A DNA stretch of 64,000 nt from contig CAKUDB010000001.1 in NCBI GenBank assembly GCA_934644775.1, positions 124,001-188,000 on the forward strand. Direction: 5' to 3'. Origin of the DNA: an uncultured bacterium (GTDB lineage Bacteria > Vulcanimicrobiota > Xenobia > Xenobiales > Xenobiaceae). Numbering within the stretch: the stretch's first letter is position 1; the number at the start of each line of letters is the position of its first letter. This document shows positions 50,278 through 60,519 of the stretch, piece by piece. The notes beneath the pieces are model-generated. The model worked only from the letters and a program-made list of their open reading frames with translations, was not told where the DNA came from and made no database searches. A program made the position numbers and the translations under genes.

Positions 50278-51951
50278 CTATAAAGCGTAGGTCTCGAGGG
50301 GCCAGCCCAATTCTAGGCCACATTCTACCAGCCAATTTTGGAAAGAGCTCCTCTTCTCCAGGTTGGCGTGTAGCTGGCCGGGCTTAATATGCTCTCTTAA
50401 GCAATAGGCAATACATAAAGCGGCCGCTTCACCCACATTCCATTCTACTGGATGGAGGCGATAACAGCCGTTAGTTATGTGGGTAACGGAAAGGTTTTTG
50501 CCTCCAGCCAAGAGGTTTTCCGTACTTTGAGGGATCAAGGCCCCTAAAGGTATCTGGAAGGGCAAAGCGCTTATATCTATGTAGTTATCGCCACCGGTAG
50601 TCGGATGTAAATCTAAACGGTAGGCCCCTATCCCTACGCTGTCGGCAAATTGGGCTGCTTTTACTTGGTCGGCCTTTAAGCCTGTAATGGCTTGGCGGGC
50701 TTCTAAACTGACATGTTGCTCCAATACGGTAAAGAGGCCTTTTATACGCCTAGATTCTCTAATGTAAGGAGCGGCCGCCAAGCCGTCGGGCGTTTGGGTT
50801 ATGTCTGGACGCAAGGCTAAGCCCGGCCAGCCCGTCTTGCCGTCGGCTCGAGGAGCTTGGGTTTGCATCCAATAAAGCATACTTAAACTTAGTTGCCTGG
50901 CCCCTTCCAGGTGTTTTTGCTTTTCTTCTGCAGAGACGTCGATGATGTTGCCCAACAGATAGTCGATTTGGGGCCAATTGACTAACACTATATCGGAAGT
51001 GTCTGGCCGATAATTAAAATTGGCCGCTCGAGAGATACGCCGGAAAGTCCACAAATCCATAGGGCCCCGCTCCGGTTGGGGATGGATAGGATGGAAAGAG
51101 CGCACTACCGGTTGTAAAGTAATTGGGTGGGTAGCTTGCCAAGAGAGTAGGGGGCCACCCCAGCTTGGACTTACATCAGGAATATAAGAGCGCCAAAAAT
51201 GGTAACTTTCCGGCTCGGCTATAACGCTATTTCTGTTGGGCTGATAGTCGACCACGAAGCACCAGGAGATAGCTTGCTGGTTTTGGGGATTGGCCTCTAA
51301 GGGGGCATGGGGCTCTTGGGTTTGGCTTTGAGCTTCAGAGCCCAGGGAATATTCCGTATCGGTTAGCGGCAGTAGATCGCCCGTTTCGGTAGCGTCGATA
51401 AAATAAGGGGCTACTATACGATAATTTTTAGAAGTGGCGTCGAGTTGCCTTTGGGCTACGGTAACGGCAACGATCTTGGAGCCTTGCTTTTCGGCTTGGA
51501 TAGGATGGCTATGTAGCAAGACGCGCAGTTGTCCACAACTAATGTAAGGGCGCAAAATCGCTTCAATAATAGCTGAACTTACTGCCGGCTCGTGGCATAA
51601 AGCCGAAACGCAACCTTCTCCGGGGTTAAGTCTCTCCCAATGGGCTAAAGCTTCACTCTTTAAGGGATACCATTGGCGATAATACGAGCGTATATACTGG
51701 CGGAATTGGCGATAAGATTGGGTTGAACCGCAGCATTCGATCCAAGGATGCTCGTCTGGAGGCACGGCTTGGGAAGTAAACTGGCCGCCCAAACGGTCGT
51801 AGGTTTCGCTAATAACTACTGTCAGGCCTTGGCGCAAAGCGGCCCAGGCGGCGGCAAAACCGCCCGTGCCTCCGCCAATAATGGCTACTTGGCAAGCCAA
51901 TAGGCAATCTTTTTCGTTAGGTGAGAAGGCTAAAGCAACCATTTTTGGCAA
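50278..51951 (-). CDS. FAD-dependent oxidoreductase (FAD_oxidored family)
   Basis: The 557-residue protein starts with an FAD-binding dinucleotide fold (VAIIGGGTGGFAAAWAALRQ, about 21-40, then VVISETYDRLGGQFTSQAVP), characteristic of the FAD_oxidored (PF12831) group. A later FAD contact is FIDATETGDLLPL. The C-terminal part, with IPLGALIPQSTENLLAGGKN, closes the cofactor site. Substrate is unknown; relatives are often found next to sugar or xenobiotic catabolism genes, which are absent here. It probably starts with TTG 51951 (AAGGAG 4 bases off) or ATG 51942 (13 bases off). The Kef-type antiporter gene ends 35 bases upstream. Confidence 0.8.
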   Translation of the reverse strand: MPKMVALAFSPNEKDCLLACQVAIIGGGTGGFAAAWAALRQGLTVVISETYDRLGGQFTSQAVPPDEHPWIECCGSTQSYRQFRQYIRSYYRQWYPLKSEALAHWERLNPGEGCVSALCHEPAVSSAIIEAILRPYISCGQLRVLLHSHPIQAEKQGSKIVAVTVAQRQLDATSKNYRIVAPYFIDATETGDLLPLTDTEYSLGSEAQSQTQEPHAPLEANPQNQQAISWCFVVDYQPNRNSVIAEPESYHFWRSYIPDVSPSWGGPLLSWQATHPITLQPVVRSFHPIHPQPERGPMDLWTFRRISRAANFNYRPDTSDIVLVNWPQIDYLLGNIIDVSAEEKQKHLEGARQLSLSMLYWMQTQAPRADGKTGWPGLALRPDITQTPDGLAAAPYIRESRRIKGLFTVLEQHVSLEARQAITGLKADQVKAAQFADSVGIGAYRLDLHPTTGGDNYIDISALPFQIPLGALIPQSTENLLAGGKNLSVTHITNGCYRLHPVEWNVGEAAALCIAYCLREHIKPGQLHANLEKRSSFQNWLVECGLELGWPLETYAL

Positions 51952-51986
51952 AAGACTCCTTAAACTTAGTGGCGAGGGTGAAACTT

Positions 51987-53756
51987 TTATGGAGCTGGAG
52001 AAGGTGTAGGTACTTCCGAATTGGGCGGCTGATCTTGGGTAGAAGTCGGCTCTAGAGTGCGCTTTTTGGTGGAATTGCGCACCAAGATGGGACTATACTG
52101 CTTGGTACGCACATCTTGAATAAATTTATCGATAGCTACATCTTTAACTTTAAGCAAAAGCATAATATCGCGCATCATAGTCAGGCTAGCTTCATATTCG
52201 GGCACCAAAGCTTCGCTGCAACCGCGTTTAATTAACTCTTTCATATGCTCTAAACTGCGGGCGCGAGCCATAACTTTAAGTTGGGGGTTGATAGCGTGGA
52301 CGGCCTCTTGAACCATGGTCGAATCGATAGGATCGGGGATAGTAATAATTAACAAGGCTGCTTTATCTAAGTCGGCAGCTTTTAAGAGATCGCTAGAAGC
52401 GCCATTTCCTCCGATAACGGCATAACCGTCCTCTTTAGCTTTTTTGACTCGGCGCGGATTCGATTCGACGATCAGGATCTTGGTAGAATTGGGAATAGCT
52501 TCAGCCAAGAAACTGCCCATATAACCGTAGCCTACGATTACTACGTGATCTTTAAAGCCGACTTGGGACATAGGAATACTGTTGGAGGGCTTGGTCTTGG
52601 TACGTTTTCTCCACCATTGATAGATAGGGTCGGCCATATTGGCAAAGAGAGGGGTAATAGCGATAGTAATGGCGGCTACGGTAATGCAAAGTAAGTAAAT
52701 ATCGTTGCTAATACCGTTACTAGAAATACCGGTACGGGCCAAAACGAAGGCAAATTCACCGACCTGGAACATATAAAGGCCTACTGCGATCGGCATAATA
52801 TTGACATAACCGAACATGCGAGTAGTAATACCGAAGATCAATACTTTGCCTACTAAGAGGACGCCTATAGTGATAGCAATTAAGCCCCAGTTGTTGATAA
52901 TAAATTGGGGTTGGATCAACATACCTACGGAGCAGAAGAAGAGCAACGAGAAGAGATCGCGCAAGGGGGCAATTTCACTTAAAGCGTGGTGGCTAAAATC
53001 AGAGCGGGAGAGGATCATACCGGCTAAGAAAGCGCCAAAAGCGAAAGAGAGTCCGATAGTGTAGGTGAGTAAGCCTAAGCCTAAGCCGATAGCTAAAACT
53101 GTCACCATAAACAGCTCGCGAGAGCCTAAAGCGGCAATTTTGGCAATAAATTTGGGAACGGCTGTCGAACCGATAGCTACTACAGCGGCAATTAGCACTA
53201 CCGATTTTATTATAGCCATACCCAGAATATCCAGACCCTGACTTAAATTATTCAGCTCGGGCAATAAGATTAACATAGGGATAACGGCTAAGTCTTGAAC
53301 GATCAAAATGGCCGTCATTACCTGACTGGACAGAGTGCCAGTAAGTCCTTTTTCGCCCAAAATTTTCAAGACTACCATGGTGCTGGATATAGAGATAATA
53401 CAGCCAAACCAGATACAATATATCCAATTCCAACCAAAGCAAGTTCCTAAGCCGAAACCTAACCCCACGCAAGCCAAAATTTGTAAAGGCGTACCGATAA
53501 GAGCAATCTTTTTAACCGGCGACAATTTTTCTACGGGAAACTCTAAGCCTGCGCTAAAAAGGAGCAGAGCTACGCCTATATCGGCCAAAACTTCTATTTG
53601 CTCGACATGGGTTACTTTAGGGCCTATGGTATTGGGGCCAATAAGGATGCCTGCCACAATATAGCCTAACAGGGCGGGCATTTTTAAACGCTGGGCTATT
53701 AAGCCACATATCAGCGCAACGACGACAATTTGTACAATATCTCCAGCTATTCCCAC
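51987..53756 (-). CDS. Kef-type K+/H+ antiporter with RCK (TrkA-N) domain
   Basis: The protein of about 589 residues is a CPA2-family monovalent cation:proton antiporter. About 12 helices (residues 1-385) include ALLLFSAGLEFPVEKLSPVK and AFGAFLAGMILSRSDFSHHA. A cytoplasmic RCK/TrkA-N domain follows (about 400-520; VIVGYGYMGSFLAEAIPNS as the Rossmann nucleotide motif) and a flexible Ser/Pro-rich end. It should regulate K+ or Na+ exchange and pH, gated by nucleotides. I chose GTG 53756 because AAGGA lies 7 bases upstream; a GTG at 53801 would add 15 residues. About 250 non-coding bases separate it from uvrA. Confidence 0.88.
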   Translation of the reverse strand: MGIAGDIVQIVVVALICGLIAQRLKMPALLGYIVAGILIGPNTIGPKVTHVEQIEVLADIGVALLLFSAGLEFPVEKLSPVKKIALIGTPLQILACVGLGFGLGTCFGWNWIYCIWFGCIISISSTMVVLKILGEKGLTGTLSSQVMTAILIVQDLAVIPMLILLPELNNLSQGLDILGMAIIKSVVLIAAVVAIGSTAVPKFIAKIAALGSRELFMVTVLAIGLGLGLLTYTIGLSFAFGAFLAGMILSRSDFSHHALSEIAPLRDLFSLLFFCSVGMLIQPQFIINNWGLIAITIGVLLVGKVLIFGITTRMFGYVNIMPIAVGLYMFQVGEFAFVLARTGISSNGISNDIYLLCITVAAITIAITPLFANMADPIYQWWRKRTKTKPSNSIPMSQVGFKDHVVIVGYGYMGSFLAEAIPNSTKILIVESNPRRVKKAKEDGYAVIGGNGASSDLLKAADLDKAALLIITIPDPIDSTMVQEAVHAINPQLKVMARARSLEHMKELIKRGCSEALVPEYEASLTMMRDIMLLLKVKDVAIDKFIQDVRTKQYSPILVRNSTKKRTLEPTSTQDQPPNSEVPTPSPAP

Positions 53757-54009
53757 TGAATTATCCTTTTTTTTATAGAGTTTTTTGGTTTTGACACACA
53801 ATAAAACAGGCTGTCGGTTGCAGCCTGGTTATGAAAAGTTGCTCTTCCAATTCTGCGTCTCTTTTTACCATCTTATTAGTTATGCTGTCAGCCGCTAAAT
53901 CCTGGTCAGCCGAATAAGCTGTTTTTGAGCTATCGCCAGGATTTTTTATAGAGTAAGTCTCTTAACTTTATAGAGAAAACTTCTTAAGAGTCAGTCTATT
54001 AGGAAAATC

Positions 54010-56823
54010 TTAAACTGGGAGTATATTCTTTAAGAACTTACCCGTCCAGGAGTAATCGTTTTGGGCTACCTCTTCGGGAGTACCACAAGCTACTATTTGG
54101 CCGCCGCCCGTGCCTCCTTCGGGGCCCAAATCGATTAACCAATCGCAATATTTTATCACTTCTAAATTATGCTCGATAATAATCATAGAGCCGCCAGCTT
54201 CTACTAAGCGGCGCAAGACGCCCATAAGTTTGGCTACATCGTCAAAATGGAGACCGGTAGTAGGCTCATCTAAAATATAGAGGGTACGCCCCAAAGCTCT
54301 TTTGGCAAGTTCGCCAGCTAACTTAATACGTTGGGCTTCGCCGCCGGAAAGGGTAGTGGCCGCTTGGCCTAAGCGAATGTAGCTTAAACCTACATCGAAG
54401 AGGGTTTGCAATTTAGAGCGAATTTTAGGATAGTTGGCAAAAAACTCCAGCCCTTCGTCTACGGTCATATCCAAAACTTCGGCGATAGTTTTACCTTTAA
54501 AGTGAATTTCTAAGGTCTCGCGATTGTAGCGTCGGCCTTGGCACACTTCGCAAGGGACGCAAACGTCGGGCAGAAAGTTCATCTCGATTTTTAGTAAGCC
54601 TTGGCCTTGGCAAGCTTCGCAGCGGCCACCTTTAATATTGAAAGAGAAGCGGCCCGGTTTATAGCCGCGCATTTTGGCTTCGGGAGACTCCGCAAAAAGG
54701 CTGCGGATAGCGTCAAACATACCTGTATAGGTAGCTGGATTGGAGCGAGGAGTGCGTCCAATGGGCGATTGATCGATAACGATCAATTTATCGATAAGTT
54801 CGGCCCCTTCCACTTTGTCACATTGGCCTAGATCTTCCACTTTTAAGCCTAAATGTTGGGCTAAGTGTTTGTAGAGTATTTCGTTGACTAACGTACTTTT
54901 GCCCGAGCCGGATACGCCAGTGACGCCAATCATTAAGCCTAAGGGAAACTCTACGTCGATATTTTGTAAATTATTTTGTTTACAGCCGTAAATAGTAATT
55001 CGCTCTTGGCCTCGAGGACGGCGTGGATAAGGAATGGCAATAGCTTTATCTCCACTTAAATACGCTCCCGTTAAAGATCGAGGCTCGTTAAGTATATCTT
55101 GCAAAGTGCCGGAAACGACCACTTCACCGCCGTGAACCCCAGCGCCAGGGCCAATATCGACAATATGATCGGCTTCTCTAATAGTATCTTCGTCATGCTC
55201 GACGATAATTAAAGTGTTGCCCAAATCGCGCAATCTTTTCAAAGTATCTAAAAGGCGCTGATTGTCGCGTTGGTGTAAGCCTATAGAAGGCTCGTCCAGA
55301 ATGTATAGTACGCCCACTAAGCCGGAGCCGATTTGGGTAGCCAAACGAATACGCTGAGCTTCGCCGCCAGAAAGGGTAGACGCCGCTCTGTCCAAACTTA
55401 GATAGTTTAAACCTACGTTGAGTAAAAACTGGAAGCGGGCTTTAAGTTCGCGCACTATAGGCCTGGCAATAGCTTGATTTTGGGCCGATAAATTTAAGGC
55501 TTCTAACCATTGCTGGGCTTTATCGATAGGCTTAGCGCACAATTGGGCGATAGTTAAGCCGTCGACCGTAACCGAGCGGGCTTCGGGCTTTAAGCGAGCG
55601 CCGCCGCAAGCTTGGCAAAGGGAATTGACGCGAAACTGGTTTAGCTCTTCTATAGCCCATTCCGAGTTGGCCTCTTGGTAGCGCTTTTCCAACATAGGTA
55701 AAGCGCCGGCAAAAGAGGGAACATAACCATTAGCTGGGCAACCATGTAAAATTAAATTCTTCTCTTCTTGGCTAAGCTCTTGCCAAGGCTTATCTAAATC
55801 GATCAGTCCCAGTTCGGCTAGCTTTTGGGCTTGGCTCCAAAACCAAGTCTCGCGCATGTGGTAGCGCAAGGAATGGATAGGTTTGCCCCAGGGGGCCAAA
55901 GCGCCCTCATTTAAGCTTAAACTTGGGTTGGGGATCACTAAATTTAAGTCTAACTTAGAAACAAAGCCCAAGCCGCTACATTCGGGGCAAGCTCCGAAGG
56001 GTGAATTGAAGGAGAAAAGACGCGGCTCCAGCTTGGCAAAGGAAAGGCCACACTCCAAACAAGCTAAGTTTTGGCTGTAAAGTTGTTGGCCGCCTTCTAA
56101 GTTTTGGAGCAGAATTACCCCTTCGCCCAATTTTAAGGCCAGCTCTACCGATTCGGCTATGCGGTGGCGGGCGCTTGGTTTAACTACGATGCGGTCGACG
56201 ACTATCTCTATATTGTGTATGACGTAGCGATCGAGCTGGGGCCAGTCGCCTTCGTCATCTAGACGGATAATTTGGCCGTCGATCCTAATGCGGCTAAAGC
56301 CTTTATGGAGCGTGTCTTGCAACAATTTGTGAAACTGACCTTTGCGGCCGCGCACCAAAGGGGCCAAAATATTAAATTTGGAGTCCTCGGGATTATTAAA
56401 GATTATCTCTACAATTTGATCTAAGGTTTGGGGGAAGATTTCGCGGCCGCATTTAGGACAGTGAGGTAAGCCGGCTCGGGCGTAAAGTAGGCGCAAATAA
56501 TCGTAAATTTCTGTAACTGTACCTACTGTCGAGCGGGGATTGGCTGAAGTGCCTTTTTGATCGATAGAGATAGCTGGCGAAAGACCTTCGACACTATCTA
56601 CGTCCGGCTTATCTAGGCGGCCCAAAAATTGGCGAGCATAGGAAGAGAGCGACTCCATGTAGCGGCGACGTCCTTCGGCGTAGATAGTATCAAAAACTAA
56701 AGATGATTTGCCCGAGCCGGAAAGACCGGTGACAACCGTCATTTTATTGCGAGGAATAATTAAATTGATATTTTTTAAGTTGTTTTCCCGCGCCCCTTTA
56801 ATAATAATTTCTTCTAAAGCCAT
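54010..56823 (-). CDS. uvrA: Excinuclease ABC subunit A
   Basis: The 937-residue UvrA is the damage-sensing ATPase of nucleotide excision repair. It carries two ABC modules: Walker A GLSGSGKSS (33-41) and a second GVSGSGKST, two LSGGEAQR signatures, and zinc-finger cysteines including CLECGLSF, CPECSG and CEACQGQG. Length is normal. It follows uvrB by 33 bases on the same strand, so the two are probably co-transcribed, as is common. The ATG has a weak upstream AAAGAAG. No LexA-type operator was recognised near the operon. Confidence 0.97.
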   Translation of the reverse strand: MALEEIIIKGARENNLKNINLIIPRNKMTVVTGLSGSGKSSLVFDTIYAEGRRRYMESLSSYARQFLGRLDKPDVDSVEGLSPAISIDQKGTSANPRSTVGTVTEIYDYLRLLYARAGLPHCPKCGREIFPQTLDQIVEIIFNNPEDSKFNILAPLVRGRKGQFHKLLQDTLHKGFSRIRIDGQIIRLDDEGDWPQLDRYVIHNIEIVVDRIVVKPSARHRIAESVELALKLGEGVILLQNLEGGQQLYSQNLACLECGLSFAKLEPRLFSFNSPFGACPECSGLGFVSKLDLNLVIPNPSLSLNEGALAPWGKPIHSLRYHMRETWFWSQAQKLAELGLIDLDKPWQELSQEEKNLILHGCPANGYVPSFAGALPMLEKRYQEANSEWAIEELNQFRVNSLCQACGGARLKPEARSVTVDGLTIAQLCAKPIDKAQQWLEALNLSAQNQAIARPIVRELKARFQFLLNVGLNYLSLDRAASTLSGGEAQRIRLATQIGSGLVGVLYILDEPSIGLHQRDNQRLLDTLKRLRDLGNTLIIVEHDEDTIREADHIVDIGPGAGVHGGEVVVSGTLQDILNEPRSLTGAYLSGDKAIAIPYPRRPRGQERITIYGCKQNNLQNIDVEFPLGLMIGVTGVSGSGKSTLVNEILYKHLAQHLGLKVEDLGQCDKVEGAELIDKLIVIDQSPIGRTPRSNPATYTGMFDAIRSLFAESPEAKMRGYKPGRFSFNIKGGRCEACQGQGLLKIEMNFLPDVCVPCEVCQGRRYNRETLEIHFKGKTIAEVLDMTVDEGLEFFANYPKIRSKLQTLFDVGLSYIRLGQAATTLSGGEAQRIKLAGELAKRALGRTLYILDEPTTGLHFDDVAKLMGVLRRLVEAGGSMIIIEHNLEVIKYCDWLIDLGPEGGTGGGQIVACGTPEEVAQNDYSWTGKFLKNILPV

Positions 56824-56856
56824 CTTCTTTTTTCGTTTTCGATTGTAAGTAAAAAG

Positions 56857-59040
56857 TTAAACTCGAGGCCGCCGCACCTTACCTGGGTAGCCATTGCCCC
56901 TAGGAGTAGGTATCTTCGCCGCCCTTTCGGCCTTTTTGCGCCGTTTAAGAGTCAATCCTTTGTCACTTTCGGCCAGCTCTAAGGCAGCTGCGGCGGGCAA
57001 CCCTTCTAAAATTGAGCTTAGCTGCCTTTTTAAGGAATACATCTGGTCGCGCAGAGCGGCTGCCATTTCAAACTCCATTTGGGCGGCGGCCTTAAGCATA
57101 GCTTCTTCCACTTTACTAATTAAAGTGCGCAACTGCTCAATATCTAGGCGACTGCGCTCTTCTGGCCCAATAAAGAGCTGGGCATCGCGATCGGCGGCTT
57201 CACTGGGAAGGTGGGAGGCCCCTTCTTGGGTGCGGCTGCCCGAGCTTACCATGCCCAAAATATCTTTAATAGCTTTATTGATCGTTTGGGGCACGATATG
57301 ATGCTCTTCATTATAGGCTATTTGGATAGCCCGGCGGCGCGCCGTCTCCTCCATAGCCGCTTGCATCGATTTAGTAATTTTGTCAGCATACAAAATAACG
57401 CTGCCACTAACATTGCGGGCGGCGCGTCCTATAGTTTGGATTAAGCTGGTATTGGAGCGCAGGAAACCTTCCTTATCAGCGTCTAAAATAGCTACCAAGG
57501 AAACTTCGGGCAGATCTAAGCCTTCGCGCAGTAAGTTGATACCTACCAACACGTCGAAGCGGCCTAAACGTAGGTCGCGCAAAATTTCAATGCGCTCTAA
57601 GGTATCGACGTCGGAATGTAAATATTTGACGCGAATATCTAAGTTGGCCAGGTACTCGGTTAAGTCTTCAGCCATCTTTTTAGTTAAGGTAGTAACTAAA
57701 GTGCGCTCTTTTTGGGAGGCTCTTTTTCTTATTTCGTCAACTAAGTCGTCAATTTGGCCTTGAATGGGACGAACTTCCACTTGGGGATCGACTAAACCGG
57801 TTGGGCGAATAATTTGCTCGACGATTATTTCCGAGTTGTCCATTTCGAAGGGGCCCGGCGTAGCGCTAATAAAGACTACTTGGCCAACTTTTTGTAAAAA
57901 TTCTTCAAAAGATAAGGGACGATTGTCAAAAGCTGAAGGTAAGCGGAAGCCAAATTCCACCAAACTGCGCTTGCGAGCCTGGTCGCCGGCTAGCATGGCT
58001 TGCAACTGGGGAATAGCTACGTGAGATTCGTCGATAAAGACCAGCAAATCTTTGGGGAAGTAGTCTAACAAAGTGTAGGGAGGCTGGCCGGCCTTTCGGG
58101 ATGTCAAATGGCGGGAGTAATTTTCAATGCCCGGACAGTACCCCAACTCTTGCAAGACTTCCAAATCGTAATTAGTGCGTTGCTCTAGGCGCTCAGCTTC
58201 CAAAAGCTTACCGGCTTGGCGCAGAGTTTTTAAATGCTCGGTAAGCTCTTCTCGAATAGAATCGATGGCTTTAGCCATCTTTTCTCGAGGCAGAACATAT
58301 ACTTGAGCTGGAGATACTACAATGCGCTCCGGTTTGGAAATAATATTGAAGTTGAGTGGATCTAGCTCGTACATACTTTCGACTTCATCGCCGAAAAACT
58401 CAATGCGGTAAATTTTATTTTCATCGACAGGGTAAATATCCAAAATTTCGCCGTTTAGGCGAAAAGTACCGCTGCTGAGAATATCGCAGCGAGTGTAAAA
58501 CATCTCCACCAATTGACGCAATATAGCTTCGCGGTCCATCTCTTCGCCGGGACGAAAGACTAAAAGCATACGTTTATAATCTTCGGGGTTGCCCAAACCA
58601 TAAATGCAAGAGACGGAAGAAACGCACAAAGTGTCGGGTCTGTTAATGGCCGCTTGAATAGCTGAATGGCGCAGTCTGTCCAACTCGTCGTTAAGGGAAG
58701 ACTCTTTTTCTATATAGCTATCCGTCTGTGGCATATAAGCTTCGGGGCGGTAGTAGTCGAAGTAAGAGACGAAATATTCGACGGCATTTTTGGGGAAAAA
58801 CTCTTTAAATTCGGAAGTAAGCTGGGCGGCTAGGGTTTTGTTGTGGCTGATAACTAAAGTGGGGCGGCCCAAGCGGGCAATTACTGAAGCTACGGTAAAG
58901 GTTTTGCCAGTGCCGGTAGCCCCTAAAAGGGTGACGAAGCGCTTGCCTTCCTGCAGACTTTTGACTAGGTTGTCGATAGCTTGAGGCTGATCGCCTTTAG
59001 CTGGAAAAGGGGCGGCCAGTTGAAAGACTTGTTTGCACAT
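56857..59040 (-). CDS. uvrB: Excinuclease ABC subunit B
   Basis: The 727-residue UvrB is the helicase-like subunit that verifies damage and hands it to UvrC. It has Walker A GATGTGKTF (40-48), the DESH motif, the beta-hairpin YFDYYRPEAYMPQTD, helicase motifs (LREGLDLPEV, QTIGRAARN) and a C-terminal UVR domain (about 640-675) for UvrA/UvrC contact. The last 50 residues are an extra basic tail (RRKKAERAAK). It starts the uvrB-uvrA unit, with the promoter in the 82-base gap to the divergent secreted-protein gene. The ATG lacks an obvious Shine-Dalgarno. Confidence 0.97.
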   Translation of the reverse strand: MCKQVFQLAAPFPAKGDQPQAIDNLVKSLQEGKRFVTLLGATGTGKTFTVASVIARLGRPTLVISHNKTLAAQLTSEFKEFFPKNAVEYFVSYFDYYRPEAYMPQTDSYIEKESSLNDELDRLRHSAIQAAINRPDTLCVSSVSCIYGLGNPEDYKRMLLVFRPGEEMDREAILRQLVEMFYTRCDILSSGTFRLNGEILDIYPVDENKIYRIEFFGDEVESMYELDPLNFNIISKPERIVVSPAQVYVLPREKMAKAIDSIREELTEHLKTLRQAGKLLEAERLEQRTNYDLEVLQELGYCPGIENYSRHLTSRKAGQPPYTLLDYFPKDLLVFIDESHVAIPQLQAMLAGDQARKRSLVEFGFRLPSAFDNRPLSFEEFLQKVGQVVFISATPGPFEMDNSEIIVEQIIRPTGLVDPQVEVRPIQGQIDDLVDEIRKRASQKERTLVTTLTKKMAEDLTEYLANLDIRVKYLHSDVDTLERIEILRDLRLGRFDVLVGINLLREGLDLPEVSLVAILDADKEGFLRSNTSLIQTIGRAARNVSGSVILYADKITKSMQAAMEETARRRAIQIAYNEEHHIVPQTINKAIKDILGMVSSGSRTQEGASHLPSEAADRDAQLFIGPEERSRLDIEQLRTLISKVEEAMLKAAAQMEFEMAAALRDQMYSLKRQLSSILEGLPAAAALELAESDKGLTLKRRKKAERAAKIPTPRGNGYPGKVRRPRV

Positions 59041-59122
59041 ACGTTGAACATTCTAGCAAATTGAGCAGCAGATCGGTAGATAATTTGATACTAAATCGCG
59101 CTAGATAAAATCGGAGCAGAAT

Positions 59123-59782
59123 ATGAACAAGATATGGCAAATGGCGCTGGCTGTGGCCGTAGTTTTTAGCACCTTAAACAGCTCGGTGTGGGCCCAGGAG
59201 GCCGAAAGCGCCAGGACTGTCACTTTGGAAAATCTTCAAGCTACCAAATATGAGTTAAAGATAGAAGAGCCTTCTTCCGGTTTGGCCCCCATTTATTATA
59301 GCGGCTACTCCCAGTCCTTCTTTCGTCCCAGCTTAACTCTAAGCAAAATTTACGATCTTAAGGCTTTTGCCAATACCGTGCCGGGCACTTTAGCTAAGTT
59401 TGCCGCTATCGCCAACGAGCGCTCTTCGGAAGCTTGGAATATTATTACTTCCGAAAGCCAGCAATATATTATCGACACTATGGCCGAAGCTTGGCACAAA
59501 AATAATCCTGATGAGGAAGTTGAGTCAGAATCTAAACTTAAAGATAATATGCGGGCTCTTTTTGAAGATCCGGACAACCAAGTGGCCAAAATTTTCTGGC
59601 AAGCCTACTTTTTAGGCACCTTTGGGGATATGGAATACAAGATCGATTTCGATAAACTTTCCTTTAAGGAGAGTGGCGATAAAGAAGTTGTCACTATCGG
59701 CTCGCGCACTTTCGTTTTAGTTAAAGAAAAGTCGCAATGGAAGGTCGATATTGTCAACTCTAAATTGGAATTAGACCAATAA
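59123..59782 (+). CDS. Secreted W..LT-family protein, member 1
   Basis: The 219-residue protein has a signal peptide (about 1-24, ending SVWAQE). It has the shared family core: EAWNIITSESQQYIIDTM (about 109-126), then a Glu-rich helix, and DPDNQVAKIFWQ (about 151-162). It ends with LVKEKSQWKVDIV, the K..xxWK[IV] motif. Six adjacent genes share this order. The fold could be NTF2-like, which is a guess. GGAG is 6 bases before the ATG. It has about 50 extra residues between the signal peptide and the core. Confidence 0.7.
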   Translation: MNKIWQMALAVAVVFSTLNSSVWAQEAESARTVTLENLQATKYELKIEEPSSGLAPIYYSGYSQSFFRPSLTLSKIYDLKAFANTVPGTLAKFAAIANERSSEAWNIITSESQQYIIDTMAEAWHKNNPDEEVESESKLKDNMRALFEDPDNQVAKIFWQAYFLGTFGDMEYKIDFDKLSFKESGDKEVVTIGSRTFVLVKEKSQWKVDIVNSKLELDQ

Positions 59783-59834
59783 AAAAGAATGAAGTAGCCC
59801 GAGCGGCGCTTCGATGCTTAAGGAGGTTTTTTCT

Positions 59835-60434
59835 ATGAAAAAAAACGGTTTATTCTTGGGTAGTCTTCTAGTGCTTATCGAGTTAATTTGTTGCTCGGTT
59901 GCCTATGCCCAACGCTGGGAGCCCAGTGGTGATAAATTGATCTATAATGGCCTTATTCCAGCTGAAGAAGCTAAAATAAAACAACAAGCTAGCCAAGTTT
60001 TACAAATGGGTTTGAAGTATTATTTTGAAAAGAATCCTTTGACTTGGAATTATTTGAGCGCTTCTTCTAAGCGGGCTATTTCTCGGCAAATCGCTCAAAG
60101 TTTAATTTCTAGCGGAGCTGTACGAGGCGACGTCTACGAAGTTTCATGCATGGTGGAAAAAGAACTTAACAATACCAATAGTGATTTTGCTAAAAAATGT
60201 TGGGCTACTATGCAATATGGCACTTCAGCTCATCCTTACTACCGCAACGGACAAATAATTTTGAGTGATTTTAAAGTTGGTGTAGATAAAGATAAGAATG
60301 TCTTTTTCAACTATACCAAGGGTACTAATACCCAAGGATACTACGTTGTAGTAAAAGAGGGCAACGGTTACAAGCTTGATTTAATAACTTCTATCCAAGC
60401 TTCTATCAATACCGATAATGACGGCAAGCGCTAG
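59835..60434 (+). CDS. Secreted W..LT-family protein, member 2
   Basis: The 199-residue protein starts with ATG 59835, because AAGGAGG is 8 bases upstream and lies inside an earlier ATG frame (59814) that would bury the ribosome-binding site in coding sequence. It has a signal peptide (about 1-25, ending AYAQR) and the family core LTWNYLSASSKRAISRQI and NSDFAKKCWA. It differs by having a Tyr/Asn-rich beta region (YRNGQIILSDFKV) and by ending YYVVVKEGNGYKLDLI, where the WK motif has become YK. It is the most diverged member. Confidence 0.65.
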   Translation: MKKNGLFLGSLLVLIELICCSVAYAQRWEPSGDKLIYNGLIPAEEAKIKQQASQVLQMGLKYYFEKNPLTWNYLSASSKRAISRQIAQSLISSGAVRGDVYEVSCMVEKELNNTNSDFAKKCWATMQYGTSAHPYYRNGQIILSDFKVGVDKDKNVFFNYTKGTNTQGYYVVVKEGNGYKLDLITSIQASINTDNDGKR

Positions 60435-60519
60435 ATTAGATAAAGGCGGTAAAATTTGCGCAGCTTAATTAAAAATAGAATGTCTATTCTATTAAAAAAG
60501 AAGTAAGGGAGTGAAGTTT

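Noticed and set aside
56894..57301. 135-residue plus-strand frame opposite uvrB
   Set aside because: It is complementary to conserved uvrB coding sequence.
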